From: Bifidobacterium anseris
Lineage (GTDB): Bacteria > Actinomycetota > Actinomycetes > Actinomycetales > Bifidobacteriaceae
Direction of reading: 5' to 3'
NCBI RefSeq assembly: GCF_002860345.1
Contig: NZ_NMYC01000001.1
Span: 867,397-931,396, forward strand
Length of the DNA stretch: 64,000 bases
Each line of letters begins with the position of its first letter. Position 1 is the first letter of the stretch. Under the pieces are notes generated by a model that was not told the DNA's origin, made no database searches, and saw nothing but the letters and a program-made list of their open reading frames with translations. Below are positions 41,970-50,845 of this stretch, in pieces. The translations under genes and the position numbers were made by a program.

Positions 41970-42924
41970 CGTCCTGCCCCAATCTCGGGTCGAGCGCGCG
42001 GTGCGTCAGGTCGACGAGCAGGCCGATGACGAGGAAGAACGCCGCGAGCATGAACAGTTCGCTCTGCACGGCGATCAGGTCGCGGTGCGTCAGGTCGTCG
42101 ACGAGCCCGGAGCCGATGCCGGGCAGCGCGAACAGGTTCTCGATGACCATGACGCCGGTGATCATCTCGGCGAAGGTCAGTCCGACGACGGAGACAAGCT
42201 GCGGCATCGCCAGCCGCAGACCGACGTGCGTGAGCGCGCGTCGGCGCGTCATGCCACAGGCCATCGCCATCTCGATCGCGCCGGTCGAGGCGACCGACTG
42301 CAGCGCCGAACGCGTGTAACGCATGATCGACGCGCCGACGATGACGCCGACGGTGACTGCCGGCAGCACGAGCGCGGCGAACGCACGCCCGGGGCTGGAC
42401 CAGCCGTCCTGCGGGAATCCGGAGGCCGGCAGGATCGGCAGCAGGCCGGTGCCGCGCCCGAACAGCAGGATGAGCACGAGCCCCGCCCACAACGCCGGCA
42501 CGGCACCGCCGACGATCGCGACCGCCTGGTAGAGGCCGCGGGCGCGCGCGGATTTCGCCATCACCGACGCGCAGCCGAGCGGCACGCCGAGCGCGAGCGC
42601 GATCAGCAGACCCAGCACGATGAGCGGGAACGTGATCTGCGCGCGTGCGCCGACGACGGACGCGACCGGCTGCCCGGTGAGCATCGTCGTGCCGAAGTCG
42701 CCGTGCGCGAGTCCCGCGATCCACGCGCCGTACTGGGCGACGAGCGGACGGTCGAGTCCGAGTTCGGCGCGCAGCGCGGCGACGCGTTCGGGTGGCGAGT
42801 TGAGTCCCGCCATGATCGTCGCGAGGTCGCCCGGCAGCACGCGCAGTGCAAGGAACACGACGACGGAGACGACGAACAGCGCGAGCGCGAACAGCGCGCA
42901 GCGGCGTGCGAGGTACTTGAGCAT
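41962..42924 (-). CDS. oppB: Oligopeptide ABC transporter permease (OppB type)
   Basis: 320 residues with six helices. The N-terminal LARRCALFALALFVVSVVVF helix and the LGLDRPLVAQYGAWIAGLAH segment are typical of the DppB/OppB family; the EAA loop region reads IEMAMACGMTRRRALTHVGL. 65 nt downstream of oppA, with short GGGATCATC direct repeats between the genes. Confidence 0.93.
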   Translation of the reverse strand: MLKYLARRCALFALALFVVSVVVFLALRVLPGDLATIMAGLNSPPERVAALRAELGLDRPLVAQYGAWIAGLAHGDFGTTMLTGQPVASVVGARAQITFPLIVLGLLIALALGVPLGCASVMAKSARARGLYQAVAIVGGAVPALWAGLVLILLFGRGTGLLPILPASGFPQDGWSSPGRAFAALVLPAVTVGVIVGASIMRYTRSALQSVASTGAIEMAMACGMTRRRALTHVGLRLAMPQLVSVVGLTFAEMITGVMVIENLFALPGIGSGLVDDLTHRDLIAVQSELFMLAAFFLVIGLLVDLTHRALDPRLGQDDE

Positions 42925-42989
42925 CGGCGAGTTAGCCTTCAGTCATCAGGGATCATCGGGGATCATCGGAAATCAGTCGGCGCACGGCG

Positions 42990-44660
42990 TCACTTCGCCG
43001 GCGTGTAGGCGACGTTCCACAGCGGCAGATACGTCTGGTTCATGTTGAGCGGGAAGCCGGTCACGCCCTTGTCCATCGCCGTCGTGATGCGGTAGTTGAG
43101 CAACCAGTCGGCGGCCGCGTCCTCGCTGACGATGCGCGCGGCCTTCGCGAGCTTCTCGTCGCGCGTCGCGTCGTCGGTCGCGTGCAGCGCCTCGTCGGTG
43201 AGCTTCTGGACGTCCTTGTTGTCGTAGCCGTAGTAGTAGTCGGGGTTCGACCACTGCGTGAAGTCGTGGCTTTCGTTGTGGTCGACGAGCGAGAGGTCGT
43301 AGTCCTTGTCGGTGTACACGTCCTGCAGCCATGTCGAGAACTCGACGACGTTGACCTTGAGGTCGATGCCGACCTCCTTGAGCTGCGAGCGCAGCTGGTC
43401 GCCGATCTCGCTGCCGTAGGTGTTCGCGTAGGTGAGCGTGAGCTTGAGCGGATGGTCCTTCGTGTAGCCGGCCTCCTTGAGCAGCGCTTCCGCCTTGGCC
43501 GCGTCGTGCGGGTACAGCTTCGTCAGGTCCTCATAGCCGGGGTCGAGCGACGGGATCGGGCCACCGAGCGCCTTGTCGACGCCGCCGCGTGCCGCGATGA
43601 GCTGGTCGTGGTCGATCGCGTAGCGGATCGCCTGACGCACCTTCTTGTCGGCCGTCGGCCTGCCGGCCGCGTTGTTCATGCCGAGCACGTACTTGTCAGT
43701 GCCTTCGCCGGTCTTGACGACATATTTGGCCGTGTCCTTCCTGAACGGCTCGGCCAGCTGCGCGCTGATCGGCGCGAGCACCTGCACCTCGCCCGACTTG
43801 AGCGCGTTGACGGCCGCGTTGTCGTCGGCGTAGTAGCGCACGACGACCGTCGGTGTCTTCGGCTTGGCGCCCCAGTACGTCGGGTTCTCCTCGAACGTGA
43901 TCATCGTGTTCGGCTTGAAGTCCTTGACGAGGTACGGGCCGGAGCCGACGGCCTGCGTCTTCGCGACGTACTTCGCGTCCTTGTCGAAGACAAGTCCGGC
44001 GCGTCCGGTGAGCGCCCACAGCAGCTGCGAATACGGCTGTGACAATGTGATGACGACGGTGTCGTCGCCGCTCGCGCCGACCATCTCGAGGTTCTTGAGC
44101 GAGTCGGCGTCGTGGTACTGCTTGGAGACGAGTTCGTCGAGCGACCAGACGACGTCCTCGGCCGTCAACGCGTCGCCGTTCGAGAATTTCACGCCGTCTC
44201 GCAGATGGAACGTGTACTTGAGGCCGTCGTCGGACACCTCCCAGCTTTTCGCGAGCGCCGGGACGACCTTGTTCTCGCTGTCACGCGCGACGAGCCCCTC
44301 GTAGACGTTGCCGATGAGAATCTGGTCGAGGCTCGAGCCGGCCGTGTTGCGGATGTCGAGGTTCGTCGGCGCAAGCTTGAGGCCGATCGCGACGCTCGAC
44401 GCGGCGCCGCCGTCCGCCTTGCCGCCGCCGTGCGAGTTGGCGGCGCGCACGCCGAAGACGACGGCGATGAGGACGGCGACGACAAGGACGACGCCGATCC
44501 ACGGCGCCGCCTTACGCGGGCCGCCCGGCCGCTTCGACTTCGCGGCGAGCGACGCATCCGTCGTCATCGAAGTGTTCGTGTCCGCCTGCTGCGGCTGCTG
44601 GTTGCTGTGCTGGTTCTCGGTTGCGCCGGCCTCGCCGTGCGCACCATCTGGTGATGCCAT
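42990..44660 (-). CDS. oppA: Peptide-binding protein of the ABC transporter (SBP_bac_5 family)
   Basis: 556 residues. Residues 1-50 are hydrophilic and Gln/Asn/Lys-rich, then one hydrophobic helix (APWIGVVLVVAVLIAVVF) and the periplasmic-binding fold, with NVYEGLVARDSENKVVPALA and LRDGVKFSNGDALTAEDVVW as family signatures. No lipobox Cys follows the helix, so the protein is probably held by its uncleaved N-terminal helix rather than as a lipoprotein. First gene of the operon; AAAGACC upstream is a weak SD and an ATG at 44567 is an alternative start. Confidence 0.92.
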   Translation of the reverse strand: MASPDGAHGEAGATENQHSNQQPQQADTNTSMTTDASLAAKSKRPGGPRKAAPWIGVVLVVAVLIAVVFGVRAANSHGGGKADGGAASSVAIGLKLAPTNLDIRNTAGSSLDQILIGNVYEGLVARDSENKVVPALAKSWEVSDDGLKYTFHLRDGVKFSNGDALTAEDVVWSLDELVSKQYHDADSLKNLEMVGASGDDTVVITLSQPYSQLLWALTGRAGLVFDKDAKYVAKTQAVGSGPYLVKDFKPNTMITFEENPTYWGAKPKTPTVVVRYYADDNAAVNALKSGEVQVLAPISAQLAEPFRKDTAKYVVKTGEGTDKYVLGMNNAAGRPTADKKVRQAIRYAIDHDQLIAARGGVDKALGGPIPSLDPGYEDLTKLYPHDAAKAEALLKEAGYTKDHPLKLTLTYANTYGSEIGDQLRSQLKEVGIDLKVNVVEFSTWLQDVYTDKDYDLSLVDHNESHDFTQWSNPDYYYGYDNKDVQKLTDEALHATDDATRDEKLAKAARIVSEDAAADWLLNYRITTAMDKGVTGFPLNMNQTYLPLWNVAYTPAK

Positions 44661-44825
44661 CTTCTGGTCTTTCGTTTTCGTTGGTCGGGTTCCCCGCTTA
44701 CGGGCGCAGTCGGCACGCGGCGGGCGGTTGGCCGCCTCGATGGGTCGGCCACCACGCGTTATTGTAGAGGACGGTCCATATCTGCCGTGCCAGGCGCGGC
44801 GTCATCACCAAGCAAAGGAGCGCAT

Positions 44826-45587
44826 ATGCTGATCGCGGTCGATATCGGCAACACGAACATCGTCATGGGATTCGTCGACGACGACGAACGGATCTTCGGC
44901 ACCTACCGCGTCACGACGAAGGCGAACCACACGTCGGACGAGTACGGCCTGATGCTGCTGCAGTTCCTCGCGCTCAACAAGCTCAAGCCGGCCGACGTCG
45001 ACGACGTCATCATCGCCTCCGTCGTGCCAAAGGTCATGCATTCGTTCACGTCGAGCATCATCAAGTTCCTCGACGTCGACCCGATCGTCGTCGGCCCCGG
45101 CATCAGGACGGGCATGAACATCCGCATCGACGACCCGCGTTCGCTCGGCGCCGACTGCCTCGCCGACTGCGCGGGCGCCTACGCATGCTACGGCGGGCGC
45201 GTCCTCGTCATCGACATGGGCACGGCGACGACGTACAACTACGTCGACGCACACGGCACGATCACCTGCGGCCTCGTGACGACCGGCATCCGCACGGCCT
45301 CGGAGGCGCTCGCCTCGGCGACGGCGCAGCTTCCGGAGGTGCAGATCGCGCGACCGACGACGATCCTCGCGAAGAATACGACGAGCGCGATCCAGGCGGG
45401 TCTCTACTACGATTTCCTCGGTGGCATCGAACGGATCATCACGCAGTTCCACCGCGAGATCGACGACGACTTCCGCGTCATCGCCACCGGCGGACTCGCG
45501 CGCGTCATCGAGACGCCGATGATCGACATCGTCGACCCCGACCTCATCTTCAAGGGGATGCTCGCAATCTGGCGGCGCAACGTGTGA
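44826..45587 (+). CDS. coaX: Type III pantothenate kinase
   Basis: 253 residues. First step of CoA synthesis. The phosphate-1 loop DIGNTNIVMGF opens the protein; GADCLAD holds the catalytic Asp of the usual GADR motif, and VIDMGTATTYNYVD is the phosphate-2 region. Two positions are unusual: the Arg after the catalytic Asp is Cys, and TFD is TYN. AAAGGAG lies 5 nt before the ATG at 44826. It is divergent from oppA and ends 10 bp from the convergent binding-protein gene. Confidence 0.9.
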   Translation: MLIAVDIGNTNIVMGFVDDDERIFGTYRVTTKANHTSDEYGLMLLQFLALNKLKPADVDDVIIASVVPKVMHSFTSSIIKFLDVDPIVVGPGIRTGMNIRIDDPRSLGADCLADCAGAYACYGGRVLVIDMGTATTYNYVDAHGTITCGLVTTGIRTASEALASATAQLPEVQIARPTTILAKNTTSAIQAGLYYDFLGGIERIITQFHREIDDDFRVIATGGLARVIETPMIDIVDPDLIFKGMLAIWRRNV

Positions 45588-45597
45588 GCCGCGCGGC

Positions 45598-47037
45598 TCA
45601 GTGCATCGTGAAGCCCTGGTTGGCGCCGTACTCCTTGAGATCGGTCTGCCATAGCGCGATGCCGTCGCGCAGCGTGACCTTCGCGCCCGGCTTGGCGGGC
45701 AGGTCCTTGACGTCGACGAGCCCCTCCTGCAGGCGGCGTATCGCGTCGTTGTAGCGTTCCGCCTCGTTCGCCCACGTGTACGCAGTGCCGACGGTCGCGC
45801 GGAAGTCGGCGCGCGCATACACTTCGAAGGGCAGGTAGCTGAAGCGCGTGCTCACGCGGGCCGCGGCCTGCGCGAGCACGCGGTTGAACTTCTGGCCGCC
45901 GAAATACGGCACGTCGATGCCGCGCGCGTCGGTGACGGTCGTCTTGTCGAGGAACGCGTCGCTGTCAAGCGTCGCGTTGTCCGCCGGGAATGAGCCGCCG
46001 TCGACGCGCGTGCGGATGCCGGCGCGGCTGTGGCATACGTAGTCGACGAACCGGAACGCGGCGTCGGGTTTGCGGCTCGAATTGAGCACGCCGAGCGCGG
46101 ATCCTCCGTTCTCGGCGTTCGTCGCCTTCCCGTCTCGCGTCGGCATTTGCGCGACGCGCCACAGGCCGGCCGTGCCGGGCACGTCGGCGAGCAGCAGCGA
46201 CGGCATCCACGCGCCTGCGAAGACAGAGGCGACCCGTCCCGAGCCGAGCGCCTGCTTCCAACGGTCCGACCAGGTGACGAGCGTCGTGTCGACGAGGTCG
46301 TCGTCGATCATCTGCTGCCAGAACTCGGTGAAGGCCTGCGTGCCGGCGTCGGTATCGAGCGTGATCGAGACGTCCTTGCCGTCCTTGCTCGTATGGTAGG
46401 GCGTGCCGCCGGCGAGCCAGATCATCGCATTGTAGAAGCTCGCGTCGCCGGCGTCGGCGGCGATCGACACGCCGATGTCCTTGAGTTTCACGGCGGCTTC
46501 GCGATAGTCGTCCCAGCTGCGGATCTTCGTCGCGTCGACGCCGGCCTGGCGGAACACGTCCTCGTTGTAGAAGAAGGCCATCGGGCCCGAATCCATCGGC
46601 ACGCCGTAGACACGGCCCGCCAACTGCACCGACGCCCACGAGCCGGGCGTGTAGAAATCGCCGTACCCCTTCGTACGGTCGGTCAGGTCGCGCAGTTGTC
46701 CGCTGACCGCGTACTGCGGCAGCGCGAAGTATTCGAGCTGCACGACGTCGGGCGTGCCGTAGCCGTCCTGGATCGCCGAGTTGAGCTTCGCATAGTCGGC
46801 GGTGCCGATCTGCGTGACGTGGATGTCCGGGTTGTCCTTCTCGAATCCCCGGATGAGCGCGGCCATGCTCGGCTCCCACGACCACACGCTGATCTGCGTG
46901 CGCGTGTCGCCGTGTCCGCAGCCGGCTGCGGACACGGCGCCGGCGAGCGCGAGGAGCGCCGCGAGCGCACGCGTCAGCCGTCGGCGCGCGCCGACGGTCC
47001 TCGGAAAGCGGATCTTCGCAAAGCGGAAAAACTGCAC
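45598..47037 (-). CDS. Extracellular solute-binding lipoprotein of the sugar ABC type
   Basis: 479 residues with GTG start. A signal peptide with lipobox (SAAGC near residue 40) is followed by the family 1 binding fold: ISVWSWEPSMAALIRGFEKD, TPDVVQLEYFALPQY, GVPMDSGPMAFFYNEDVF and AGAWMPSLLL. Such proteins deliver mono- or oligosaccharides to ABC permeases, but no permease or ATPase gene is near. TATATT ends 6 nt before the GTG and no SD is present, so the mRNA is probably leaderless. Confidence 0.9.
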   Translation of the reverse strand: MQFFRFAKIRFPRTVGARRRLTRALAALLALAGAVSAAGCGHGDTRTQISVWSWEPSMAALIRGFEKDNPDIHVTQIGTADYAKLNSAIQDGYGTPDVVQLEYFALPQYAVSGQLRDLTDRTKGYGDFYTPGSWASVQLAGRVYGVPMDSGPMAFFYNEDVFRQAGVDATKIRSWDDYREAAVKLKDIGVSIAADAGDASFYNAMIWLAGGTPYHTSKDGKDVSITLDTDAGTQAFTEFWQQMIDDDLVDTTLVTWSDRWKQALGSGRVASVFAGAWMPSLLLADVPGTAGLWRVAQMPTRDGKATNAENGGSALGVLNSSRKPDAAFRFVDYVCHSRAGIRTRVDGGSFPADNATLDSDAFLDKTTVTDARGIDVPYFGGQKFNRVLAQAAARVSTRFSYLPFEVYARADFRATVGTAYTWANEAERYNDAIRRLQEGLVDVKDLPAKPGAKVTLRDGIALWQTDLKEYGANQGFTMH

Positions 47038-47043
47038 CGTTTC

Positions 47044-47049
47044 AATATA
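47044..47049 (-). promoter_or_regulatory. -10 box of the binding-lipoprotein gene
   Basis: TATATT on the minus strand, 6 nt from the GTG start. Confidence 0.5.
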
Positions 47050-47065
47050 GCCGATGTGCGCTATC

Positions 47066-47111
47066 GGCCGTCGTCATGCAGCCGCCCGCAGACGGCTGCA
47101 TGACGACGGCC
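47066..47111 (-). terminator. Hairpin between the small membrane protein gene and the lipoprotein gene
   Basis: 19-bp perfect arms (GGCCGTCGTCATGCAGCCG and complement) and an 8-nt loop, just past the stop of the upstream minus-strand gene. Confidence 0.75.
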
Positions 47112-47120
47112 GCCCATGCG

Positions 47121-47525
47121 TCAGATATCGATGCTGACGCCTTCGTCGGGGCGCACGGCGATGCGCACGATGTCGCCTTCCTTGACGCCGTTCGAGGCGA
47201 GACGCTGCTGCGGGACGCTGACCTTGTCCACGCCGGTCTCGGTCTTGCGCGCCGTCTTGCTCGGATGGGCGTTGTACCACAGGATCCGCACGTCGGCGGT
47301 GCCGTCCGATTTCGGATCGATGTGGTTGACGATTCCCTTCTGATGCCAGCTGCTGCGCTTGTCGTCGTCGTAGATGATCGGCGTGCGGTAGAGCTCGTCC
47401 TGCTTGTCCGCGTCGATGCCGGCGAAGTAGCGCTCCTCGCGTTCGCCGTTGTCGCGTCCGAGCACGTAGGCGATCGCCGCGAAGGCCGCGAGCGCGACGA
47501 CGCACATCGTGATTGCATATCCCAT
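47121..47525 (-). CDS. Small membrane-anchored hypothetical protein
   Basis: 134 residues from the ATG at 47525 (AAGGAG 5 nt upstream). One N-terminal transmembrane helix (ITMCVVALAAFAAIAYVLG) is followed by a soluble, beta-rich domain ending in GVKEGDIVRIAVRPDEGVSI. No family recognised. It stands alone between the pseudouridine synthase gene and a hairpin. Confidence 0.7.
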   Translation of the reverse strand: MGYAITMCVVALAAFAAIAYVLGRDNGEREERYFAGIDADKQDELYRTPIIYDDDKRSSWHQKGIVNHIDPKSDGTADVRILWYNAHPSKTARKTETGVDKVSVPQQRLASNGVKEGDIVRIAVRPDEGVSIDI

Positions 47526-47654
47526 GTCTGCTCCTTGGTCACTACCGTTGTAGCAAATCCGGGCAGCCGCGGAACTGTTTTGCGCTACCTGCACAAGCGA
47601 TCCGTGAACAATCGACGATCAAAAACAGCCGACCGACGACCAACACGCGCCGCG

Positions 47655-48407
47655 TCACCCGTGCAGCAGCGGGACCTGCGACGTGAAGACGCGACGTTCG
47701 CCGCTCAGCGGATCGGCGAACTCGAGGCGGCGCGCGACGAGTTCGAGCGGGCGGGAGAAGTCGTCCGACGCGCGTTCCTCGATCGCCGGATAGAGGTCGT
47801 CACCGACGATCGGCAGCCCGAGCGCGTTCATGTGCACGCGCAGCTGATGCGTCTTGCCGGTGCGCGGTCGCAGCACGTAGCGGGCGATCGGCGTGCCGTC
47901 AACAGCGTGTCCAAGCGACTGTGCGCGTTCGATGTACGTTTCGGCGTTGACGATGCCGGGCGTCTCGCACGCCTGCAGCACGCCGCGCGTCTTGACGATG
48001 CGCGAACGACGTTCGAGCGGGAACGGGCGCGGCGGCTCGAGGCGGCGCACGGTGCCGGTGCGGGGCCTCGACGCCGGACGCAGCGGCGCCGCGCATTCGT
48101 AGGTCTTCACGGCACGCCGCTCCTGGAACATCGTCTGGTAGGCGCCGCGCGCCGCCGGGTCGCGCACGAAGACGAGCACGCCCGCCGTCGCCCGGTCGAG
48201 CCGGTGGGCGGGCGTGATGTTCGGGTCGTCGTACTGTGCGCGCAGCCGCATCAGCGCCGTCTGCCGATACCACATGCCGCGCGGCATCGTCGCGAGGAAA
48301 TGCGGCTTGTCGATGACGATGATCGCCGCGTCCTCGTACAGCACCGGCATCGCGAAGGGGATGTCGGGCTCATCGACGACCCAGCGGTGACGCCGTGGCG
48401 TGCTCAC
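47655..48407 (-). CDS. RluA-family pseudouridine synthase
   Basis: 250 residues. The catalytic motif HRLDRATAGVLVF (Asp nucleophile) near residue 68, preceded by IIVIDKPHFLATMPRG, and the later RTGKTHQLRVHMNALGLPIVGD are standard for RluA/RluC/RluD-type enzymes that isomerise uridines in rRNA or tRNA. An S4 domain is absent. Its ATG overlaps the glmS stop by 4 bp, so it is co-translated with glmS. Confidence 0.93.
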   Translation of the reverse strand: MSTPRRHRWVVDEPDIPFAMPVLYEDAAIIVIDKPHFLATMPRGMWYRQTALMRLRAQYDDPNITPAHRLDRATAGVLVFVRDPAARGAYQTMFQERRAVKTYECAAPLRPASRPRTGTVRRLEPPRPFPLERRSRIVKTRGVLQACETPGIVNAETYIERAQSLGHAVDGTPIARYVLRPRTGKTHQLRVHMNALGLPIVGDDLYPAIEERASDDFSRPLELVARRLEFADPLSGERRVFTSQVPLLHG

Positions 48408-50296
48408 TCGACGGTGACCGACTTCGCGAGGTTGCGCGGCTTGTCGACGTCATAGCCCTTCTGGTTGGCGATGTCCATCGCGAGCAGCTGCAGCGGGACG
48501 ACGTCGACGAGCGGGCTCATCAGCGTCGGGCACTGCGGACGCCAGAAGATGATGTCGGCGTAGCGTTCGACGTCTTTGTCGCCTTCCTCGGCGACGGCGA
48601 TGATGTACGCACCGCGCGCCTTGACCTCTTCGATGCCGGAGATGACCTTCGCGTGCAGGATGTTGCGTCCGCGCGCCGGCGGCACGATGAAGACGACCGG
48701 CTCGCCTTCGTCGACGAGCGCGATCGGGCCGTGCTTGAGCTCGCCGGCGGCGAAGCCCTCGGTGAAGGTGTAGGCAATCTCCTTAAGCTTCAACGCGCCT
48801 TCGAGCGCCACCGGATAGCCGACATGGCGGCCGAGGAACAGGAACGAGTTGGCGTCGGCGAGCTGCTCGGCGGCCTTGGCGACGCGCGGCGGCTGCGTGT
48901 CGAGCACCCACTGGATCTTCTGCGGCATCGCCTTGAGCGAATCGAGCGTCTGGTGGATCTCGTCGCGGAAGACGGTGCCCTTGAGCTGCGCGAGGTACAG
49001 GCCGAGGATGTAGGCGGCCGTGATCTGAGCCACGAAGGCCTTCGTCGAGGCGACGGCGACCTCCGGGCCGGCGTGCGTATACAGCACGGCGTCGGACTCC
49101 CTCGGAATGCTCGCACCCTGCGTGTTGCAGATCGCGAGGACCTTCGAGCCCTGTTCGCGCGCGTGTCGCAGCGCCATCAACGTGTCCATCGTCTCGCCCG
49201 ACTGCGAGATCGCGACAACGAGCGTGCGGGGCGTCAGAATCGGGTCGCGGTAGCGGAACTCGTGCGCGAGCTCGACCTCGACGGGGATACGCACCCAATG
49301 TTCGATCGCGTATTTGGCGACCATGCCGGCGTAGCTCGCCGTGCCGCAGCCGATGACGATGATCTTGTCGATCGCTTTGAAGTCGTGTTCGTCGATGCGC
49401 ACCTCGTCGAGGTTGATGTTGCCGTCGTCGTCGAGACGGCCGAACAATGTGCGCTGCACGGCGGCCGGCTCCTCGTGGATCTCCTTGTCCATGAACGAGT
49501 CCCAGCCGCCCTTTTCGGCGGCGGACGCGTCCCAGTCGATCTCGTAGACGGCCGGGTCGGACACCGTGTTGCCGTCGAAATCGGTTACGGTCACGCCGTC
49601 GGCCGTGATCATGACGGCCTGGTCCTGGTCGATCTCCATCGCCGTCTTCGTGTATGCGACGAACGCGGCCACGTCGGAGCCGAGGAAGTTCTCGCCGTCG
49701 CCGAGTCCGACGACGAGCGGCGAGTCGTGGCGCGCGCCGACGACGACGCCCGGCTGGCGGCAGTCGATCGCCAGGATCGTGAACGCGCCCTCGAGCATGC
49801 GTCCCAGACGGCGCATCGCCTCGAACAGGTCGGGTTCGCCAGTTTCGGCGATGACGTTGTCGACGATCTTGCCCAGCAGCTTCGCGGCGACCTCGGTGTC
49901 GGTGCTCGACGCGAAGCGGTAGCCTTCGGCCTGCAGGTCGAGGCGCAGCTGCGAGGCGTTCTCGATGATGCCGTTGTGGATGATTGCGACCTTGCCGTCG
50001 CGGCTCGAATGCGGATGCGCGTTGACGTCGTTTGGCACGCCGTTCGTCGCCCAGCGCGTATGTCCGATCGCGACCGTCGCCTCCGGCAGCGGATCGGCCT
50101 TGATGTCGTCGATGAGATTGGACAGCCGTCCCGCCTTCTTGCGCACGGCCACACGCTCCATGCCCGGTGCCGTCAGCGCCACGCCGGCCGAATCATAGCC
50201 CCGGTACTCAAGGCGCTGGAGGCCTTGGAGGCACACTTCGAGCGGCCGCATCGACGGGGAGTTCACATTACCTGCATAACCTACGATTCCACACAT
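48404..50296 (-). CDS. glmS: Glutamine-fructose-6-phosphate aminotransferase (isomerising)
   Basis: 630 residues. Makes glucosamine-6-phosphate for peptidoglycan. The start is set by MCGIVGYAG, because the Cys after the initiator Met is the N-terminal nucleophile of the glutaminase domain (about 1-240). Two SIS domains follow (about 300-610) with VIGCGTASYAGMVAKY and VAISQSGETMDTLMAL, and the protein ends LAKSVTVE as is usual. A 12-codon upstream extension of the frame is ignored. TATGCT ends 7 nt before the ATG with no SD, so the mRNA is probably leaderless and a leader ribozyme is excluded. Confidence 0.97.
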   Translation of the reverse strand: MCGIVGYAGNVNSPSMRPLEVCLQGLQRLEYRGYDSAGVALTAPGMERVAVRKKAGRLSNLIDDIKADPLPEATVAIGHTRWATNGVPNDVNAHPHSSRDGKVAIIHNGIIENASQLRLDLQAEGYRFASSTDTEVAAKLLGKIVDNVIAETGEPDLFEAMRRLGRMLEGAFTILAIDCRQPGVVVGARHDSPLVVGLGDGENFLGSDVAAFVAYTKTAMEIDQDQAVMITADGVTVTDFDGNTVSDPAVYEIDWDASAAEKGGWDSFMDKEIHEEPAAVQRTLFGRLDDDGNINLDEVRIDEHDFKAIDKIIVIGCGTASYAGMVAKYAIEHWVRIPVEVELAHEFRYRDPILTPRTLVVAISQSGETMDTLMALRHAREQGSKVLAICNTQGASIPRESDAVLYTHAGPEVAVASTKAFVAQITAAYILGLYLAQLKGTVFRDEIHQTLDSLKAMPQKIQWVLDTQPPRVAKAAEQLADANSFLFLGRHVGYPVALEGALKLKEIAYTFTEGFAAGELKHGPIALVDEGEPVVFIVPPARGRNILHAKVISGIEEVKARGAYIIAVAEEGDKDVERYADIIFWRPQCPTLMSPLVDVVPLQLLAMDIANQKGYDVDKPRNLAKSVTVE

Positions 50297-50303
50297 AGGC
50301 AAC

Positions 50304-50332
50304 AGCATAACGGAAAAACGGCCTCCCGTCAC
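50304..50332 (-). promoter_or_regulatory. glmS promoter
   Basis: GTGACG (-35) and TATGCT (-10) separated by 17 nt on the minus strand, with the -10 ending 7 nt from the ATG. Confidence 0.6.
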
Positions 50333-50340
50333 TGTTTACT

Positions 50341-50686
50341 GTGACACACGGCAAACCCTTCCGTTCCTCCCCTCACGCCGTCATCGTCTCACGGCGTTTT
50401 TCCCTCCGCAGAACCCATAAGCGCCTATCCGGCAACGAGCGCAAGGATATCGCCTGCATCAACGATTCGCTCACAGACGACGTCTTCGGAGTCCTTGCAA
50501 CGCATGACACAACACGAACCAGCAAGCCATACATCAGCCGCGAGATGAGAAAAACAACATCTCGTCCCCACAACGAAGCCATCGCCGCACGAAGCAAGAA
50601 GACGCCCAATGAACCGCATGCCTACGCATCATCAGCGCATCCAGCAAAACGCCATCCGGCGCCATCGCATGAACAGGGCGAACATC
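50341..50686. other. Intergenic region between glmS and a truncated gene
   Basis: 346 bp upstream of the glmS promoter. Short open frames exist on both strands but none has an SD or recognisable product. Nothing else is seen. Confidence 0.4.
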
Positions 50687-50845
50687 CTATTGCCGTTTTT
50701 CGAGAATATACTTGATGTATTCCTGTACGGTCATTTCCAGAACACTCGCCTGCTTGGCCATTTCGTCATAAAACGCTATCTCTTCCCCGCTCCAGACAAT
50801 TTCCGTACGTCGCAACTCAGGTTGTGTGCCAAATGTTGGTGTCAG
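50687..50845 (-). pseudogene. C-terminal fragment of a small antitoxin-like gene cut by an IS
   Basis: Reading on the minus strand away from the IS end: FGTQPELRRTEIVWSGEEIA, then a helical segment and the end YIKYILEKRQ with stop TAG at 50687. Codon use and composition look genuine. The 5' part is missing because the frame runs into the left end of the IS256-type element. The helical, charged nature resembles small antitoxins or ribbon-helix-helix proteins, but the family is not certain. Confidence 0.55.

Noticed and set aside
48395-50344. Open frame of about 650 codons on the plus strand
   Set aside because: Antisense shadow of glmS, no SD and no recognisable domain.
50297-50345. glmS leader ribozyme
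   Set aside because: The promoter -10 box lies 7 nt from the glmS start, leaving no leader to hold a ribozyme.
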